From: Silene conica
Taxonomy: Eukaryota; Streptophyta; Magnoliopsida; Caryophyllales; Caryophyllaceae
DNA: 64,000 nucleotides
Direction: 5' to 3'
Assembly: GCA_029255685.2 (NCBI GenBank)
Contig: CM055319.2
Coordinates: forward strand, 25,267,568 to 25,331,567
The notes under the pieces were generated by a model. That model had not been told where the DNA came from and ran no database searches. It was given only the letters and a program-made list of their open reading frames with translations. This document shows positions 23,155 through 34,193 of the stretch, piece by piece (the stretch's first letter is position 1; every line of letters begins with the position of its first letter). The position numbers and the translations under genes are program-made.

Positions 23155-24919
23155 AATCAAACCCATCATCCACACAACCTTATACATTAATATTACTAAA
23201 CATTCAAAATATCTTCCGCCAATAAATCAGAGACACCGTGAACGTTGTTGATTTCAGTAGCGTGCAGGGCTGGTTCTGTTGCAGCAGGTAGCAGAGTTGC
23301 AGCAGTGGAATAGGTCTGTACTGGTTGCTGTAGTGGTCATGTGCAGGTATGGGTTGGGTTACAGCAGGGCTGTATGTTGCAGTAGTGCAGGAACGCAGAT
23401 CAGGTTTTCTACCAGGCCTGTGTCTGGTATGGTTCGGGATTGCTATTGGCCCCAGATGAGTGAGGCAGAGTAGCAGTCTGGGAGGAGCAATATGGGTCTG
23501 ATGCTGAACGCATCAAGCTATAGTAGGAGGAGATCAGGAGCGGCTGTGGCATTTGCACAGTCTGATACCACTGGAATGGTGTTACTGCGTAGGATTTGGA
23601 CAAGTTTGGAATCAGGGAAGCGAAAGAGCAGTTTACACAAGGCCGAGCTATAGCAAAATTTTTGTGTTTTTTTATATAGAACTCCCTTGTATATTGACTT
23701 TGGTTTTTATATATACTACTTACCTTTCATAAAAAAAAAAAATACAAATGGAAAAATACTACTCTATAAAACTTACTAATTAACAAAGTATGTAAACTTA
23801 ATCATATGACAAGAAACAGGTCACATAAACAATAATTCAACTAGACAAGTAAGAAGTAACACAAACCAATGCACAATGGTCTAGATTAATAAAACAAGAG
23901 ATACTGGGATTAATGTGTCTCATGTTCAAATCTCCATCCTATTATATTATATTAGCAAAAAATGATACAAGGAACAAAGAAAGGAATACACATTATTACA
24001 CAAAGAAGATAAAACCAGTGATATGAGTAATTTGACATTGAGGATTATACTAACCTGAATTTTGTTGTGCGTCTGTGTGGGCATGTAAGGCTTGCTGAGT
24101 CCTGTTTATCACAAGTATACTTATTTTTACCAGACAAGCAAGTTTTGTGTGCAAATGATTCCAGTTGTGTTTATACTCTACAAGTTTTAAACCAAGCTCA
24201 GACACCCAAACTAACCGGATATTAAGCTTAAATGGACTTATTATTAATAAATCTGAAACAGTAAGGTAATAAGTACTATATCAAATGTCTAAACTAACAT
24301 CAAAAACCATCTTAAACACAGATAACTCCATTTCTTGAGTTCAACACTCAAAAACTAACCAACACAATGTCAGAACTCTAATACCATAGCCACATCAAAA
24401 CACCAATATAATCAAAACACCAAAGGGTGGTAACTAAGATAGCATTTGAAAAATGATGTTATCCTCGAAAACAAAAATCAGTAACACGGTCCACTAATAG
24501 ACGAGATACAAAAGGTTTACCTCAAATTAACACCAAACTCCATTAAAATTAGGGTTTTGCTTCCCCTAAAATTCAATTATATATCAAATTAAAATCAAAT
24601 AATAAAGCACAAGATAACATTATTAAAGGAATAGTAAATCAAATTAGTAACCAAGATCAGCAAAGACATTGAAAATATTGATTGGAGAAGTGAATAACCT
24701 GTTGAAAATCGTGAAAAGCAACTTGGATAAATGGATATGATGAAGAAATTGAAGCCTCTTGCCATTTTTGCTGAGAAAATGAGAGAAAATGGAGAGATAC
24801 GTGAAGAGAAATGGCAGCGTTGAGGATTGTTGTGCGCCGAAGTTGGAGACGAGACGAGGGTTTTTCAGGAGTTAGAGGAGTGTGATAATGTGGGATAGTT
24901 TTAAACTTAATTTAGGCGA

Positions 24920-25100
24920 GTTTATTAGACATCAGAGTTAATAATGTCTGATGTAAGATTAATAGACATCTGATGTTTTAAATGTCTGATGTCCATATGA
25001 TTGGATAGACATCAGATATTTTAAAATCTCCGATGTATATATTTAGACATCGTATTTTTTGATAAATCTGATGTCTATTGAGTGATGTCTATTAAGCTTT
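24920..25100. repeat. Right subterminal repeats of small CACTA
   Basis: TAGACATCAG, GTCTGATGT and related words in both orientations, mirroring those at 22665-22910. Confidence 0.85.
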
Positions 25101-25123
25101 TTGTAGTAGTGTACTGAAGACAT

Positions 25124-25405
25124 GATGACCTGCACAAATAATCATATGCATCAATATATAAGTTAAAAGGAACAAAGGGCATGAAATCTGGTCGTATATG
25201 CTATTTATTTTCAATAAATATATAGCCATATATTCTAAATACATAATACATACAGTGACCGAAAATAATGAACCAAGATAAGAAAATTAAATGATGAGAA
25301 AATTCTGGTTGTATTAAGATAATTAAAGAAACTATATATTGTCTTTAAAAATAACATAAAAAAACATAAGCACGAGTATTAAAGTTTCTAAAGATAAATA
25401 GCTAG
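25124..25405 (-). other. Spacer between CACTA transposase and second gene, copy A
   Basis: A+T-rich, about 280 bp, no coding signal; matches 60445-60726 in copy B. Confidence 0.7.
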
Positions 25406-25573
25406 CTAATCGTCAACAAAAGTCCCTTCTTCATGATCATCTTGTAGATAAAAGTCATCTAAGTCGTCAGTAGTCGTAGAAGGAGGCAATCCAGAAGAAA
25501 AAGGAGGCAGTTCATCATCAACTTCATCCATGACTTCCTTACCCACAAATTTCTTCTTACCATGAAGAACAAT

Positions 25574-27137
25574 TGACACCCGTCGTTGAGGGTACCAAAG
25601 ATAAAATTTATAATTCCTAACTTAAACAATAGATAGTGAAAGTCAGGGTCGATCCACAAGGAGGTGGGGAATGTTTATTGTCTTAATGTTAATGTTTAAA
25701 GGTAATAAAATTGGGGGTTGATTGTTGATTACTAAGTCTAAGCAAAGATTAAAATAAAACAAGAAATAAAAGATGAGAATAAAATATAATAAAAGGGATG
25801 CTAGGATGTTCGGGTAATAAATAGCTAAGGTAAAATAAATCCTAAGGTCAACATGTATTGCAGTCGCGTAAGGGGGTGTAACATATCTTTTTAGGTCTAT
25901 GCTACCTAATAGCTCCTTTCGGCCTATGCTATTAGTTCCTAGGTCTCATAATTATTGGGTGTCAACAATAAGGGTGATTCCTAAATTCCAGGTCACATAC
26001 CTTTCAGCCTTGAGTAACCTATCCGTCTTAAGGTGTAAACCAATGCCCTTCCCGTATCTTTCAATCTTGGGTAGGTCATTACTAACATCCTACAAGTCTC
26101 CTTATGGTCTCATTGCAGGATATTATAATTGACAAGAAAAGACGAAATAAGAAAACATACACGAGTGGTCGACCGACCGGCTACTCCAGTCGGCCGACCA
26201 CGGCCTCGGTCGACCGACCGACTATTCCAGTCGGGCGACCGTGGTCCTGCTACAAGTCGGTTTTTCGGATTTTATTTACCTATGCATATTATCCCCTACA
26301 TCCTAACATATGAAAATTAGCTACTCATGACTGTTAAGACGATTGTAAAATTGGGAATAAACATGGAGAACATAGTAAATAATCTAAGCATGCAAGATTC
26401 AATAAAGCTTGGGATTCTAACTTAACAATTGTAATAAAAACAAGAACTATAATAAAAACTAGATTAAAGAGTAATTACCACAATTGGAATTAAGGCAGAA
26501 CTGAATAAACTTTATTGAATGCTTGAGAATTCTTGAATAATGATAAAAGATGAACTAGATGGTAAAAGATTGAATAAAAGATCCTAAAGTATGATAATAG
26601 ATATCAAGCATACATATGAAAAAGCATACCTAACCCTAATCACAAGATTTGTTTATATAGGGTAAAAACTAAGAGTTTCCTTATAATTCTAATTCTACTT
26701 TATTTCCGAAAAAGAATCGCATGGGCTTCGTTCTGGTCGGCCGACCCGTTTAGCTGGTCGGTCGACCGCTTCTTGTTGGGCTTCTCTTATTTCCGGCCCT
26801 TCTTGAAAATTGGGCTTTATGAAAATCAGGCCTGGTCGGCCGACCCGTTTAACTGGTCGGTCGACCGCTTCTGTACGGAAATCTTCGGATTTTCTTCTGT
26901 TTTGACTCTTGGTACTTGATTTTGACTCCAGTTGACTTTCCATTTATTCCTTAATTAAGCAAAAGACTTGAGGATACGAATTTGGTGCCAAATCGTCTCT
27001 TTTCCGCATAAATCTGCAAAAGTGCATAAAAATACGAAAGTACACAATTTGTGGGAAATAAAGGCTAAAACATAGTAAATGAGCGACCAAATACGTGTAA
27101 AAATAGATGTAAAACATCATAAAATAGACACGTATCA
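25574..27137 (-). repeat. 3' LTR of gag-protease element
   Basis: Plus-strand edges TGACACCCGTCG and CACGTATCA. Contains four of the paired 12-bp palindromes. Open frames here (such as those reading VDRP...VGRP) arise from those repeats and are not genes. Confidence 0.95.
26167..26866. repeat. Four paired GGTCGNYCGACC palindromes at 21-bp spacing (LTR)
   Basis: Pair starts: 26167/26188, 26208/26229, 26735/26756, 26834/26855. Each pair is two 12-bp near-perfect palindromes (GGTCGACCGACC, GGTCGGCCGACC or GGTCGGTCGACC) whose starts are exactly 21 bp apart. The other LTR carries the same four pairs 6570 bp further on. Confidence 0.95.
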
Positions 27138-29150
27138 AATTCCCCAAACCAAACCCTTGCTTGCCCTCAAGCAAGAAATAGACTCGATCTTAACTAATGG
27201 AACGATTTCAATCTCAGAGCGAAATTTACATGTAAGCTTATACCAATGTCAAGAACAAAATGAGAAAGTATTTAAATCATGCAAACGAGTTATAGGGTTG
27301 TCAGACTTGCAAAAATAAAGACTATAGAGACTTTATACCATGGACTCTCGCGGTACGCTCGAGACACTCATGAAGCAAAGGGTGAGTATATGTAAAAGAT
27401 AGAAAGAAGTATATTTGTAATGAAACTCACCTAACTGCGACCCATGGAAACATGCCTGCAATCTAACATGAACAAGAATTCTACAACTTCGTATAACAAT
27501 CTCATTTAAGTGGCCTAAATACATGCAAATGAGGTAATGAAAGATATGTGAGGTAAAAGGTAAAAAGTGGTTAAGATGTTTTTGGATTTGTGGGATTAGT
27601 AGCCAAGCTAGTAAAACTGATTTCCAACAACAAACTTCACACTTTTGATATTAAGAAAGTGCTCTTTTGTAGCACAACTCTCACATTAAATATAAGAAAG
27701 GACTCCCAAATATTTTTGAATGAAGTACGGGAGTGATAACATATAAAAGAAAGGAATTTTGGAACGAATTTTTTTTCATTCTGATGCTGTCAGGTGGTCG
27801 GCCGACCTGTGCACGCGGTCGGTCGACTACTTTTCTGTATGCTTTTTGACTCTTTTTTTTTCGTTTTTTTTTTCTTTTTTTTCTTTCTTTTTTCTTTCTT
27901 TTTTCTGTTCTTTTTCTTTTCTTGCTTTCTTTCTTTCTTTTCTCTTTTTGCTCATGATAGCATACAAACCAAGATGCCTCAAAAAATAGACCAAAGACCA
28001 CAGATACTAGCTTGGAAAGGTAGGCTAAGTATGGGATGTTGTTTTTTTGGGGAAATAAAAAGGCAATTTTGGCTATGTGAAGCTTATGGGTAAATACGAG
28101 AAAAGGGATCCCAAATGCACGTATCAAGACTCATAAAACGAGAAAGTAAAACAAGTATATAGCAATTCAAGTTCATGTTTATGCATATTGATGTAACATG
28201 TTCCAAGGGGAGTACTACTCACATCCTAGACGACTGGTTTAAGAATGAAACCAGGAATAAGGCTCTAAAACTTAGAATGTATAAGTAGGTCGCCAAGGTA
28301 TAAGTCAAGTCTCAAGATATGTAAGTTGACAAAAACTCGTAGATATGCAAAAGACTCTTATACTAAAACAAGTTGACAAGGCAAGGTAAAGATATAAACA
28401 TGTAAGATAGCTAAATCATCCTTGAAATACTTTCGTTCCGACTCGACCTATATGCTAAAATAAACGTGCATTTTTTTGGAATTTTTTAAATTTTTTAATT
28501 TTTTTGTATTTTTCTTGTATATGCAAGGAAAATAAAGAAAAGAACAATGCAATACGAAAATGCAATAAACGTGTGACAGAATGCAATGCATGTGACACGA
28601 AACCATTCCCCAAACCAACCCGCACAATGTCCCCATTGTGCATTAGCCTAAGTAAAGGTTTCAGAAAATTAAAGGAAAGATGCAAAGAAATTAAAAACTA
28701 AGGAAAAACTGGAAAGAACTCACTGGGTTAAAAGATGCATGAGAAAAACCTCCCCAAACCAGCGTAAGCTGGGAGGTTTTGGTGGCTAGCAGTGCCACTC
28801 AAGTATCCAAGTTGATTTCACGAGTTCTAAGGAAGAGAAACGAAGGACTGCAGCGGACAGTAGGTCGACCGACCGGTGTTTCTGGTCGATCGACCTCCTG
28901 TGAACAGCAGAAAAATCTGCGAAACAGCGCCTCTGGTCGACCGACTGATGATTCTGGTCGGTCGACCAGCGGAGTTTTGGAGGTCTTCGTTTTCTTTTTT
29001 TCTCGTAAATCCTGAAAAAACAAGAAAATATGCGCGCCCAACAATGCGCGAGATGCCAAAACGATTCTTAAAGTCTTAACTACTAGCAAACAAACTAAAA
29101 AGTCTCACACAACATAAAGTAAATTGTCTTAAAATTGCAACTTAAAACAA
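27138..29150 (-). other. 3' untranslated region of gag-protease element
   Basis: About 2 kb without credible coding sequence, where RT and integrase would be expected. A strand-biased tract at 27840-27950 is almost pure pyrimidine on the plus strand (purine in the element's sense), and another T-rich run lies at 28468-28520. Three palindrome pairs are here (27796/27817, 28863/28884, 28935/28956). The purine-rich tract (TTTGGTTTGGGGAATT in the element's sense) adjoins the 3' LTR. The frame at 27681-28127 is a reading of the pyrimidine tract. Confidence 0.75.
27796..28967. repeat. Three paired GGTCGNYCGACC palindromes (untranslated region)
   Basis: Pairs start at 27796/27817, 28863/28884 and 28935/28956, all with the 21-bp register seen in the LTRs and in the coding region. 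Confidence 0.93.
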
Positions 29151-32021
29151 CTATCCGCTGAAGATGCGGAAAATATCCGACCACGGCTTCTGACGGCATG
29201 CCGTAGTCTCCACAGTTTTTGCTTTAGTAGCAAAACACATCTTCTTTCCTCCGTCGCAAAGCATATGCGACGGTCTCTCCTCTTGAGCCTGCCTCTTCTT
29301 CTTTTTCTCCTCTCGATCCACGACATCTGGATCCTCATCTTCTTCATAGCTTAGGCATCCCATTCCTCCTCTCTGGATGATGACTTCCTTCTCCTTGGGT
29401 TTCCCCAAACCAGTTCCTGCAATAGTCATGACAGAAGTGTCCTCCCTACTGCTCCCAATCTGGGGCGGAGGTGTAAAAACAGATACAGGAACAGGTAATA
29501 AAGTGGGAGAAGTAGTGATGACCTCATACTTTTTCTTAGAAGTGATAGCATTACATGTGATGGGGGTCATAGCATCCTTCTTCCTATAGGATAGGCCATA
29601 GATAATAGAATGTTTGCCTACCTTGAAAGTTAGAGTTCCAGTGCCTACATCTATAATGGCACCTGCAGTGTGAAGAAAGGGTCTTCCTAGAATTATGGGT
29701 ATATGGGCATCCTCTGGGATGTCCAAAACAACAAAGTCGACTGGGAAGAAAAACCTGTCAATACGCACAGGGATGTTTTTTAATACCCCTACAGGTTCCA
29801 TAGATGTGCGATCTGCCATTTGGACTGTCATACTGGTCACTGCAAATTCGGTCATTCCTAGTTTTAAGGCAACGCTTAGGGGCATGACACTTATACTAGC
29901 ACCTAAATCGCATAGAGCCTTCTTAACTGGGAAGGTTCCTATATTACAGGGGACAGAAAAACTTCCAGGGTCCTCTAGTTTATGAGGGGCAATGACATGA
30001 GTTAAAAAACTGGATGACTCTTCAGTGAGAGCCACAGACTCAACCTTTTCTAGAGACCTCTTTCTTGACAAAAGTTGTCTCATGAATTTAAGATAAGAAG
30101 GAACTTGTTGAACTAATTCTAAAAATGGGACTTGAACATTTAATGAACGAATCACATCCTTAAATTTGTCAAAAGATACCTGATCCTTTGAAGGCACGAG
30201 TCTCTCTGGAAAAGGAGCAGCTGAGGACTCCGTATTTGCAGCCCTTTTTAAAAACCTGGGGGTCTTATCACCCCGGAAAAGAAAATCCCGCAAGTTGTTC
30301 GGCAATTCTGGACGAAAGGGAACTTCAGGTTCTGCTTCAGTGGTCGGTCGACCAGTATCTTCGGTCGGTCGACCAGTCTCCTGTTCAGGCGAAAATTTCG
30401 GATCCTGCTCCGCGGTCGGTCGACCAGATTCTTCGGTCGGTCGACCGCCTTCACTGCTACTCGCCTTTTTTTCTTTCTCAACCCCCACTTTGGCTCCACT
30501 TCGCAGGGTTACGACGTTAAGAGTCTCCTTCTTCTGGTCCGGTTTGGTTGGAAGTTGACCCGGAGCCCTAGTATCATTCTTGCTCGCGATCTGAGCAATC
30601 TGGGACTCTAACATCTTCATCCCTGCCTCTCTAGCCTGTGACTCCTTCTGAACCAACCCAATAAGATTTTGGATAAGAGCATCTGTGTTGGGTGAAGGAT
30701 TAGAAGGTGGTTGAGGGTTGAAAGGTGGTCTTTGGAAATTTTGTTTATGTGGGGGTACATAAGTGGAATTTTGCTGAGGTTGCATGTGCTGTGGGTTTTG
30801 AACATTCTGGCTTGTCCACCTTAAGTTGGGATGGACATTATTATTATTTGGGTCAAAGAAATTGTTCCCACGGTAATGCTGAAAAGCGGCACATGTTTCA
30901 TTAGATGAAGTACAGAATTTCGACACATGCCCTTCTCCACCGCACCTCTCACAAGCAAAGGGTCCGTCCTGAACGGCGTTCACTTGGTATATTCCTCCCT
31001 TGCTTCCACTCCCTAGATCGAGCTTTCCTGCAGCTTCAAATTTTTCTAACTTAGCTGTCAAGGCCTCAATTGCTGACAGGTTGTACTCATTTTTCCTCTG
31101 ATTCCCTCTGGAAGTACCATGCTCAGCACGGTGCACAACAACATCTTCTATCAACTTGAGACCCTTAGTCTCTCCTGAATTATCTTGGAATCTTCCATTA
31201 GCTGCAACATCTAGATAGGCCCTGTTGTCATCGTAGAGGCCATTGTAGAACTGGTTGCAAAGAAACCATTGTTCGAATCCGTGATGTGGTATGGATCGAA
31301 CAAGTCTCTTGAACCTGTCCCACGCCTCGCTAAAATCTTCATTGGGACCTTGCTTGAAATTAGTGATCTGCGCTCTTAAAGCATTAGTCTTTGATGCAGA
31401 ATAGTATTTTCTGTAGAATGCTAAGGCTAAGGTGTTCCAATCCGTGACTCCCGCAGCAGTGCGGTCAAGGTCTCTGTACCATTCTCTCGCAGAGTCCCTA
31501 AGGGAGAAGATAAACATGGTCTGTTTAATCTGGTCCTGCGTCACTCCTTCTGGGGGTGCTATAGAGCATATGTAATCTGTGAAGATTTCAATATGCTTAG
31601 CAGCATCCTCATTGGCCGAGCCCCCAAATTGGTTTCTTTCAACCATAGTAATATAGGCAGGCTTGGCCTCGAATGGCTTCCCAGTACCTGCAGGTAAAGT
31701 GAACGCTTTGTATAGGTCCTTTGCCTGAGGCATGGAGTGACTGGCAATAGTAGCTTCTTCTGCCATATTATCTTCTTCTTTAGGAAAAACTGGAAAGTAG
31801 GTAAAAGGTGGTGTTTTTGGTGAAAGCGGATTGATGGGTGAATTCGGTTGCGAAGGTGGTGTTTTTGGTGAAGATGGTGGTAACTCGAAAAGGTCTTCTT
31901 GAAATAAAGAGGATGGTGACCCTCCCTCTTGATTTGCTAGAAGTTGCTTTCTTCTTTCCCTAAGAGTCCTCTCAATTTCGAGATCAAGTGGTAGGAGTTC
32001 TCCTTGAACTGACCTGCGCAT
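29151..32021 (-). CDS. gag: Gag-protease polyprotein of gypsy element, looks whole
   Basis: A 956-residue uninterrupted frame. It opens MRRSVQGELLPLDLEIERTL and has a Pro/Ser-rich segment. The retrotransposon capsid domain follows (NQFGGSANEDAAKHIEIF, FSLRDSAREWYRDL, FYRKYYSASKTNALR), then a CCHC knuckle (CERCGGEGHVSKFC) near residue 365, a Gln/Asn/Pro-rich linker and a basic linker holding GRPTEESGRPT and GRPTEDTGRPT. The aspartic protease domain has CDLGASISVMPLS as the catalytic D-(S/T/L)-G-like box and IILGRPFLHTAGA as the flap-side motif. It stops after a basic tail with no RT. Length and order match the gag-pro half of Athila/Tat polyproteins. Confidence 0.92.
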   Translation of the reverse strand: MRRSVQGELLPLDLEIERTLRERRKQLLANQEGGSPSSLFQEDLFELPPSSPKTPPSQPNSPINPLSPKTPPFTYFPVFPKEEDNMAEEATIASHSMPQAKDLYKAFTLPAGTGKPFEAKPAYITMVERNQFGGSANEDAAKHIEIFTDYICSIAPPEGVTQDQIKQTMFIFSLRDSAREWYRDLDRTAAGVTDWNTLALAFYRKYYSASKTNALRAQITNFKQGPNEDFSEAWDRFKRLVRSIPHHGFEQWFLCNQFYNGLYDDNRAYLDVAANGRFQDNSGETKGLKLIEDVVVHRAEHGTSRGNQRKNEYNLSAIEALTAKLEKFEAAGKLDLGSGSKGGIYQVNAVQDGPFACERCGGEGHVSKFCTSSNETCAAFQHYRGNNFFDPNNNNVHPNLRWTSQNVQNPQHMQPQQNSTYVPPHKQNFQRPPFNPQPPSNPSPNTDALIQNLIGLVQKESQAREAGMKMLESQIAQIASKNDTRAPGQLPTKPDQKKETLNVVTLRSGAKVGVEKEKKASSSEGGRPTEESGRPTAEQDPKFSPEQETGRPTEDTGRPTTEAEPEVPFRPELPNNLRDFLFRGDKTPRFLKRAANTESSAAPFPERLVPSKDQVSFDKFKDVIRSLNVQVPFLELVQQVPSYLKFMRQLLSRKRSLEKVESVALTEESSSFLTHVIAPHKLEDPGSFSVPCNIGTFPVKKALCDLGASISVMPLSVALKLGMTEFAVTSMTVQMADRTSMEPVGVLKNIPVRIDRFFFPVDFVVLDIPEDAHIPIILGRPFLHTAGAIIDVGTGTLTFKVGKHSIIYGLSYRKKDAMTPITCNAITSKKKYEVITTSPTLLPVPVSVFTPPPQIGSSREDTSVMTIAGTGLGKPKEKEVIIQRGGMGCLSYEEDEDPDVVDREEKKKKRQAQEERPSHMLCDGGKKMCFATKAKTVETTACRQKPWSDIFRIFSG
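30342..30446. repeat. Two paired GGTCGGTCGACC palindromes inside the gag-protease coding sequence
   Basis: Starts 30342/30363 and 30414/30435, again 21 bp apart. In frame they encode GRPTE(E/D)(S/T)GRPT, a seven-residue period. They are the same words as in the LTRs. Confidence 0.95.
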
Positions 32022-32120
32022 AAGAGGAAACTACAAGAAAAAGGTGAGAAGGTTTAAGGAACAAAAAGTTCCTTAAACAAAGAGAAACAAAAACAAAAAA
32101 CAATAAACACTGGCGTCACC
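32022..32120 (-). other. Short leader of gag-protease element
   Basis: About 100 bases between primer site and gag start; A-rich on the plus strand, nothing else visible. Confidence 0.7.
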
Positions 32121-32138
32121 TCCCCGGCAACGGCGCCA
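32121..32138 (-). other. Primer binding site, Athila type
   Basis: TCCCCGGCAACGGCGCCA on the plus strand, i.e. TGGCGCCGTTGCCGGGGA in the element's sense. Identical to the Athila primer sites at 35490-35507 and 62672-62689; tRNA-Asp is the primer reported for Athila. Confidence 0.92.
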
Positions 32139-32143
32139 AAATT

Positions 32144-33707
32144 TGACACCCGTCGTTGAGGGTACCAAAGATAAAATTTATAATTCCTAACTTAAACAAT
32201 AGATAGTGAAAGTCAGGGTCGATCCACAAGGAGGTGGGGAATGTTTATTGTCTTAATGTTAATGTTTAAAGGTAATAAAATTGGGGGTTGATTGTTGATT
32301 ACTAAGTCTAAGCAAAGATTAAAATAAAACAAGAAATAAAAGATGAGAATAAAATATAATAAAAGGGATGCTAGGATGTTTGGGTAATAAATAGCTAAGG
32401 TAAAATAAATCCTTAGGTCAACATGTATTGCAGTCGCGTAAGGGGGTGTAACATATCTTTTTAGGTCTATGCTACCTAATAGCTCCTTTCGGCCTATGCT
32501 ATTAGTTCCTAGGTCTCATAATTATTGGGTGTCAACAATAAGGGTGATTCCTAAATTCCAGGTCACATACCTTTCAGCCTTGAGTAACCTATCCGTCTTA
32601 AGGTGTAAACCAATGCCCTTCCCGTATCTTTCAATCTTGGGTAGGTCATTACTAACATCCTACAAGTCTCCTTATGGTCTCATTGCAGGATATTATAATT
32701 GACAAGAAAAGACGAAATAAGAAAACATACACGAGTGGTCGACCGACCGGCTACTCCAGTCGGCCGACCACGGCCTCGGTCGACCGACCGACTATTCCAG
32801 TCGGCCGACCGTGGTCCTGCTACAAGTCGGTTTTTCGGATTTTATTTACCTATGCATATTATCCCCTACATCCTAACATATGAAAATTAGCTACTCATGA
32901 CTGTTAAGACGATTGTAAAATTGGGAATAAACATGGAGAACATAGTAAATAATCTAAGCATGCAAGATTCAATAAAGCTTGGGATTCTAACTTAACAATT
33001 GTAATAAAAACAAGAACTATAATAAAAACTAGATTAAAGAGTAATTACCACAATTGGAATTAAGGCAGAACTGAATAAACTTTATTGAATGCTTGAGAAT
33101 TCTTGAATAATGATAAAAGATGAACTAGATGGTAAAAGATTGAATAAAATATCCTAAAGTATGATAATAGATATCAAGCATACATATGAAAAAGCATACC
33201 TAACCCTAATCACAAGATTTGTTTATATAGGGTAAAAACTAAGAGTTTCCTTATAATTCTCATTCTACTTTATTTCCGAAAAAGAATCGCATGGGCTTCG
33301 TTCTGGTCGGCCGACCCGTTTAGCTGGTCGGTCGACCGCTTCTTGTTGGGCTTCTCTTATTTCCGGCCCTTCTTGAAAATTGGGCTTTATGAAAATCAGG
33401 CCTGGTCGGCCGACCCGTTTAACTGGTCGGTCGACCGCTTCTGTACGGAAATCTTCGGATTTTCTTCTGTTTTGACTCTTGGTACTTGATTTTGACTCTA
33501 GTTGACTTTCCATTTATTCCTTAATTAAGCAAAAGACTTGAGGATACGAATTTGGTGCCAAATCGTCTCTTTTCCGCATAAATCTGCAAAAGTGCATAAA
33601 AATACGAAAGTACACAATTTGTGGGAAATAAAGGCTAAAACATAGTAAATGAGCGACCAAATACGTGTAAAAATAGATGTAAAACATCATAAAATAGACA
33701 CGTATCA
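32144..33707 (-). repeat. 5' LTR of gag-protease element
   Basis: Copy of 25574-27137 (offset 6570). Contains the same four palindrome pairs (32737/32758, 32778/32799, 33305/33326, 33404/33425). Confidence 0.95.
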
Positions 33708-34193
33708 ACAATCGACCATTTTTCATCCGCTGATGGATCTTTAACATAGAAGATTTGTCTTGCCTGATTAGCCATAATGAATGGCTCTGTTTTGTATCCT
33801 TCACGTGTTAAATCTACCAACGTGAATCCCATCTCATCAACTCGAACACCCCTATTATGATCAACCCACATACATCGAAAAACAGGTATCCTAAACTGAA
33901 CATAGTCTAGCTCCCAAATTTCTTTAATGACCCCAAAATATGGCTGAGCATCATACGCAGGTCTATTATCTTTAACACTAGCAACACTCATTGACATAGC
34001 CATCAAAGCTACTCCACCATTTTGCATAGTACTTCTATCATCTTGATCCTTAGTATAAAACGAATACCCATTGATGTCATAACCTTGATAAGTTAACACA
34101 TGCATCCCAGGTCCATGGGATAACCACCTTACCTCGTCACAAACTTTCTCACGGTCATTTATCAGCTCAATATCTACTTCATTAGTGAACCAT

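Larger units (their letters stand above)
25574..33707 (-). mobile_element. Ty3/gypsy LTR retrotransposon with gag-protease only (no RT), looks whole for its type
   Basis: An 8134-bp element read on the minus strand: 5' LTR 32144-33707, Athila-type primer site 32121-32138, one long gag-protease frame (29151-32021), about 2 kb of untranslated sequence, a purine-rich tract beside 27138, and 3' LTR 25574-27137. TSD ACAAT at 25569-25573 and 33708-33712. Both LTRs are 1564 bp and differ at about six positions by eye (about 0.4%), so insertion is recent. No reverse transcriptase, RNase H or integrase is present, so it depends on another element. The empty site is intact in copy B at about 60890-60894. 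Confidence 0.93.
25406..34193 (-). pseudogene. CACTA transposase C-terminus (DUF4216 and acidic tail), copy A, split by a retrotransposon
   Basis: The DUF4216 part lies at 33713-34193 (GVIKEIWELDYVQFRIPVFRC, cut short here for length: ELDY then FRCMWVD). The C-terminal tail, ending EEGTFVDD and a stop at 25406-25408, lies at 25406-25568. The two are separated by the gypsy gag-protease element (25574-33707) with its ACAAT duplication. The uninterrupted counterpart is 60727-61375. The N-terminal side is separated by the Athila element, whose ACCAT duplication falls at a Lys-Trp-Phe run. Confidence 0.85.

Noticed and set aside
26129-26320. VDRP/VGRP-rich short ORFs in the gypsy LTR and the Lys/Glu-rich frame at 27681-28127
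   Set aside because: By-products of the 12-bp palindromes and of a polypyrimidine tract; not matched by any gene structure.
26167-26866. CRISPR-like array (short palindromic repeats with spacers)
   Set aside because: Plant nuclear DNA, pairs scattered through LTR, UTR and coding sequence, 9-bp spacers, no cas genes.
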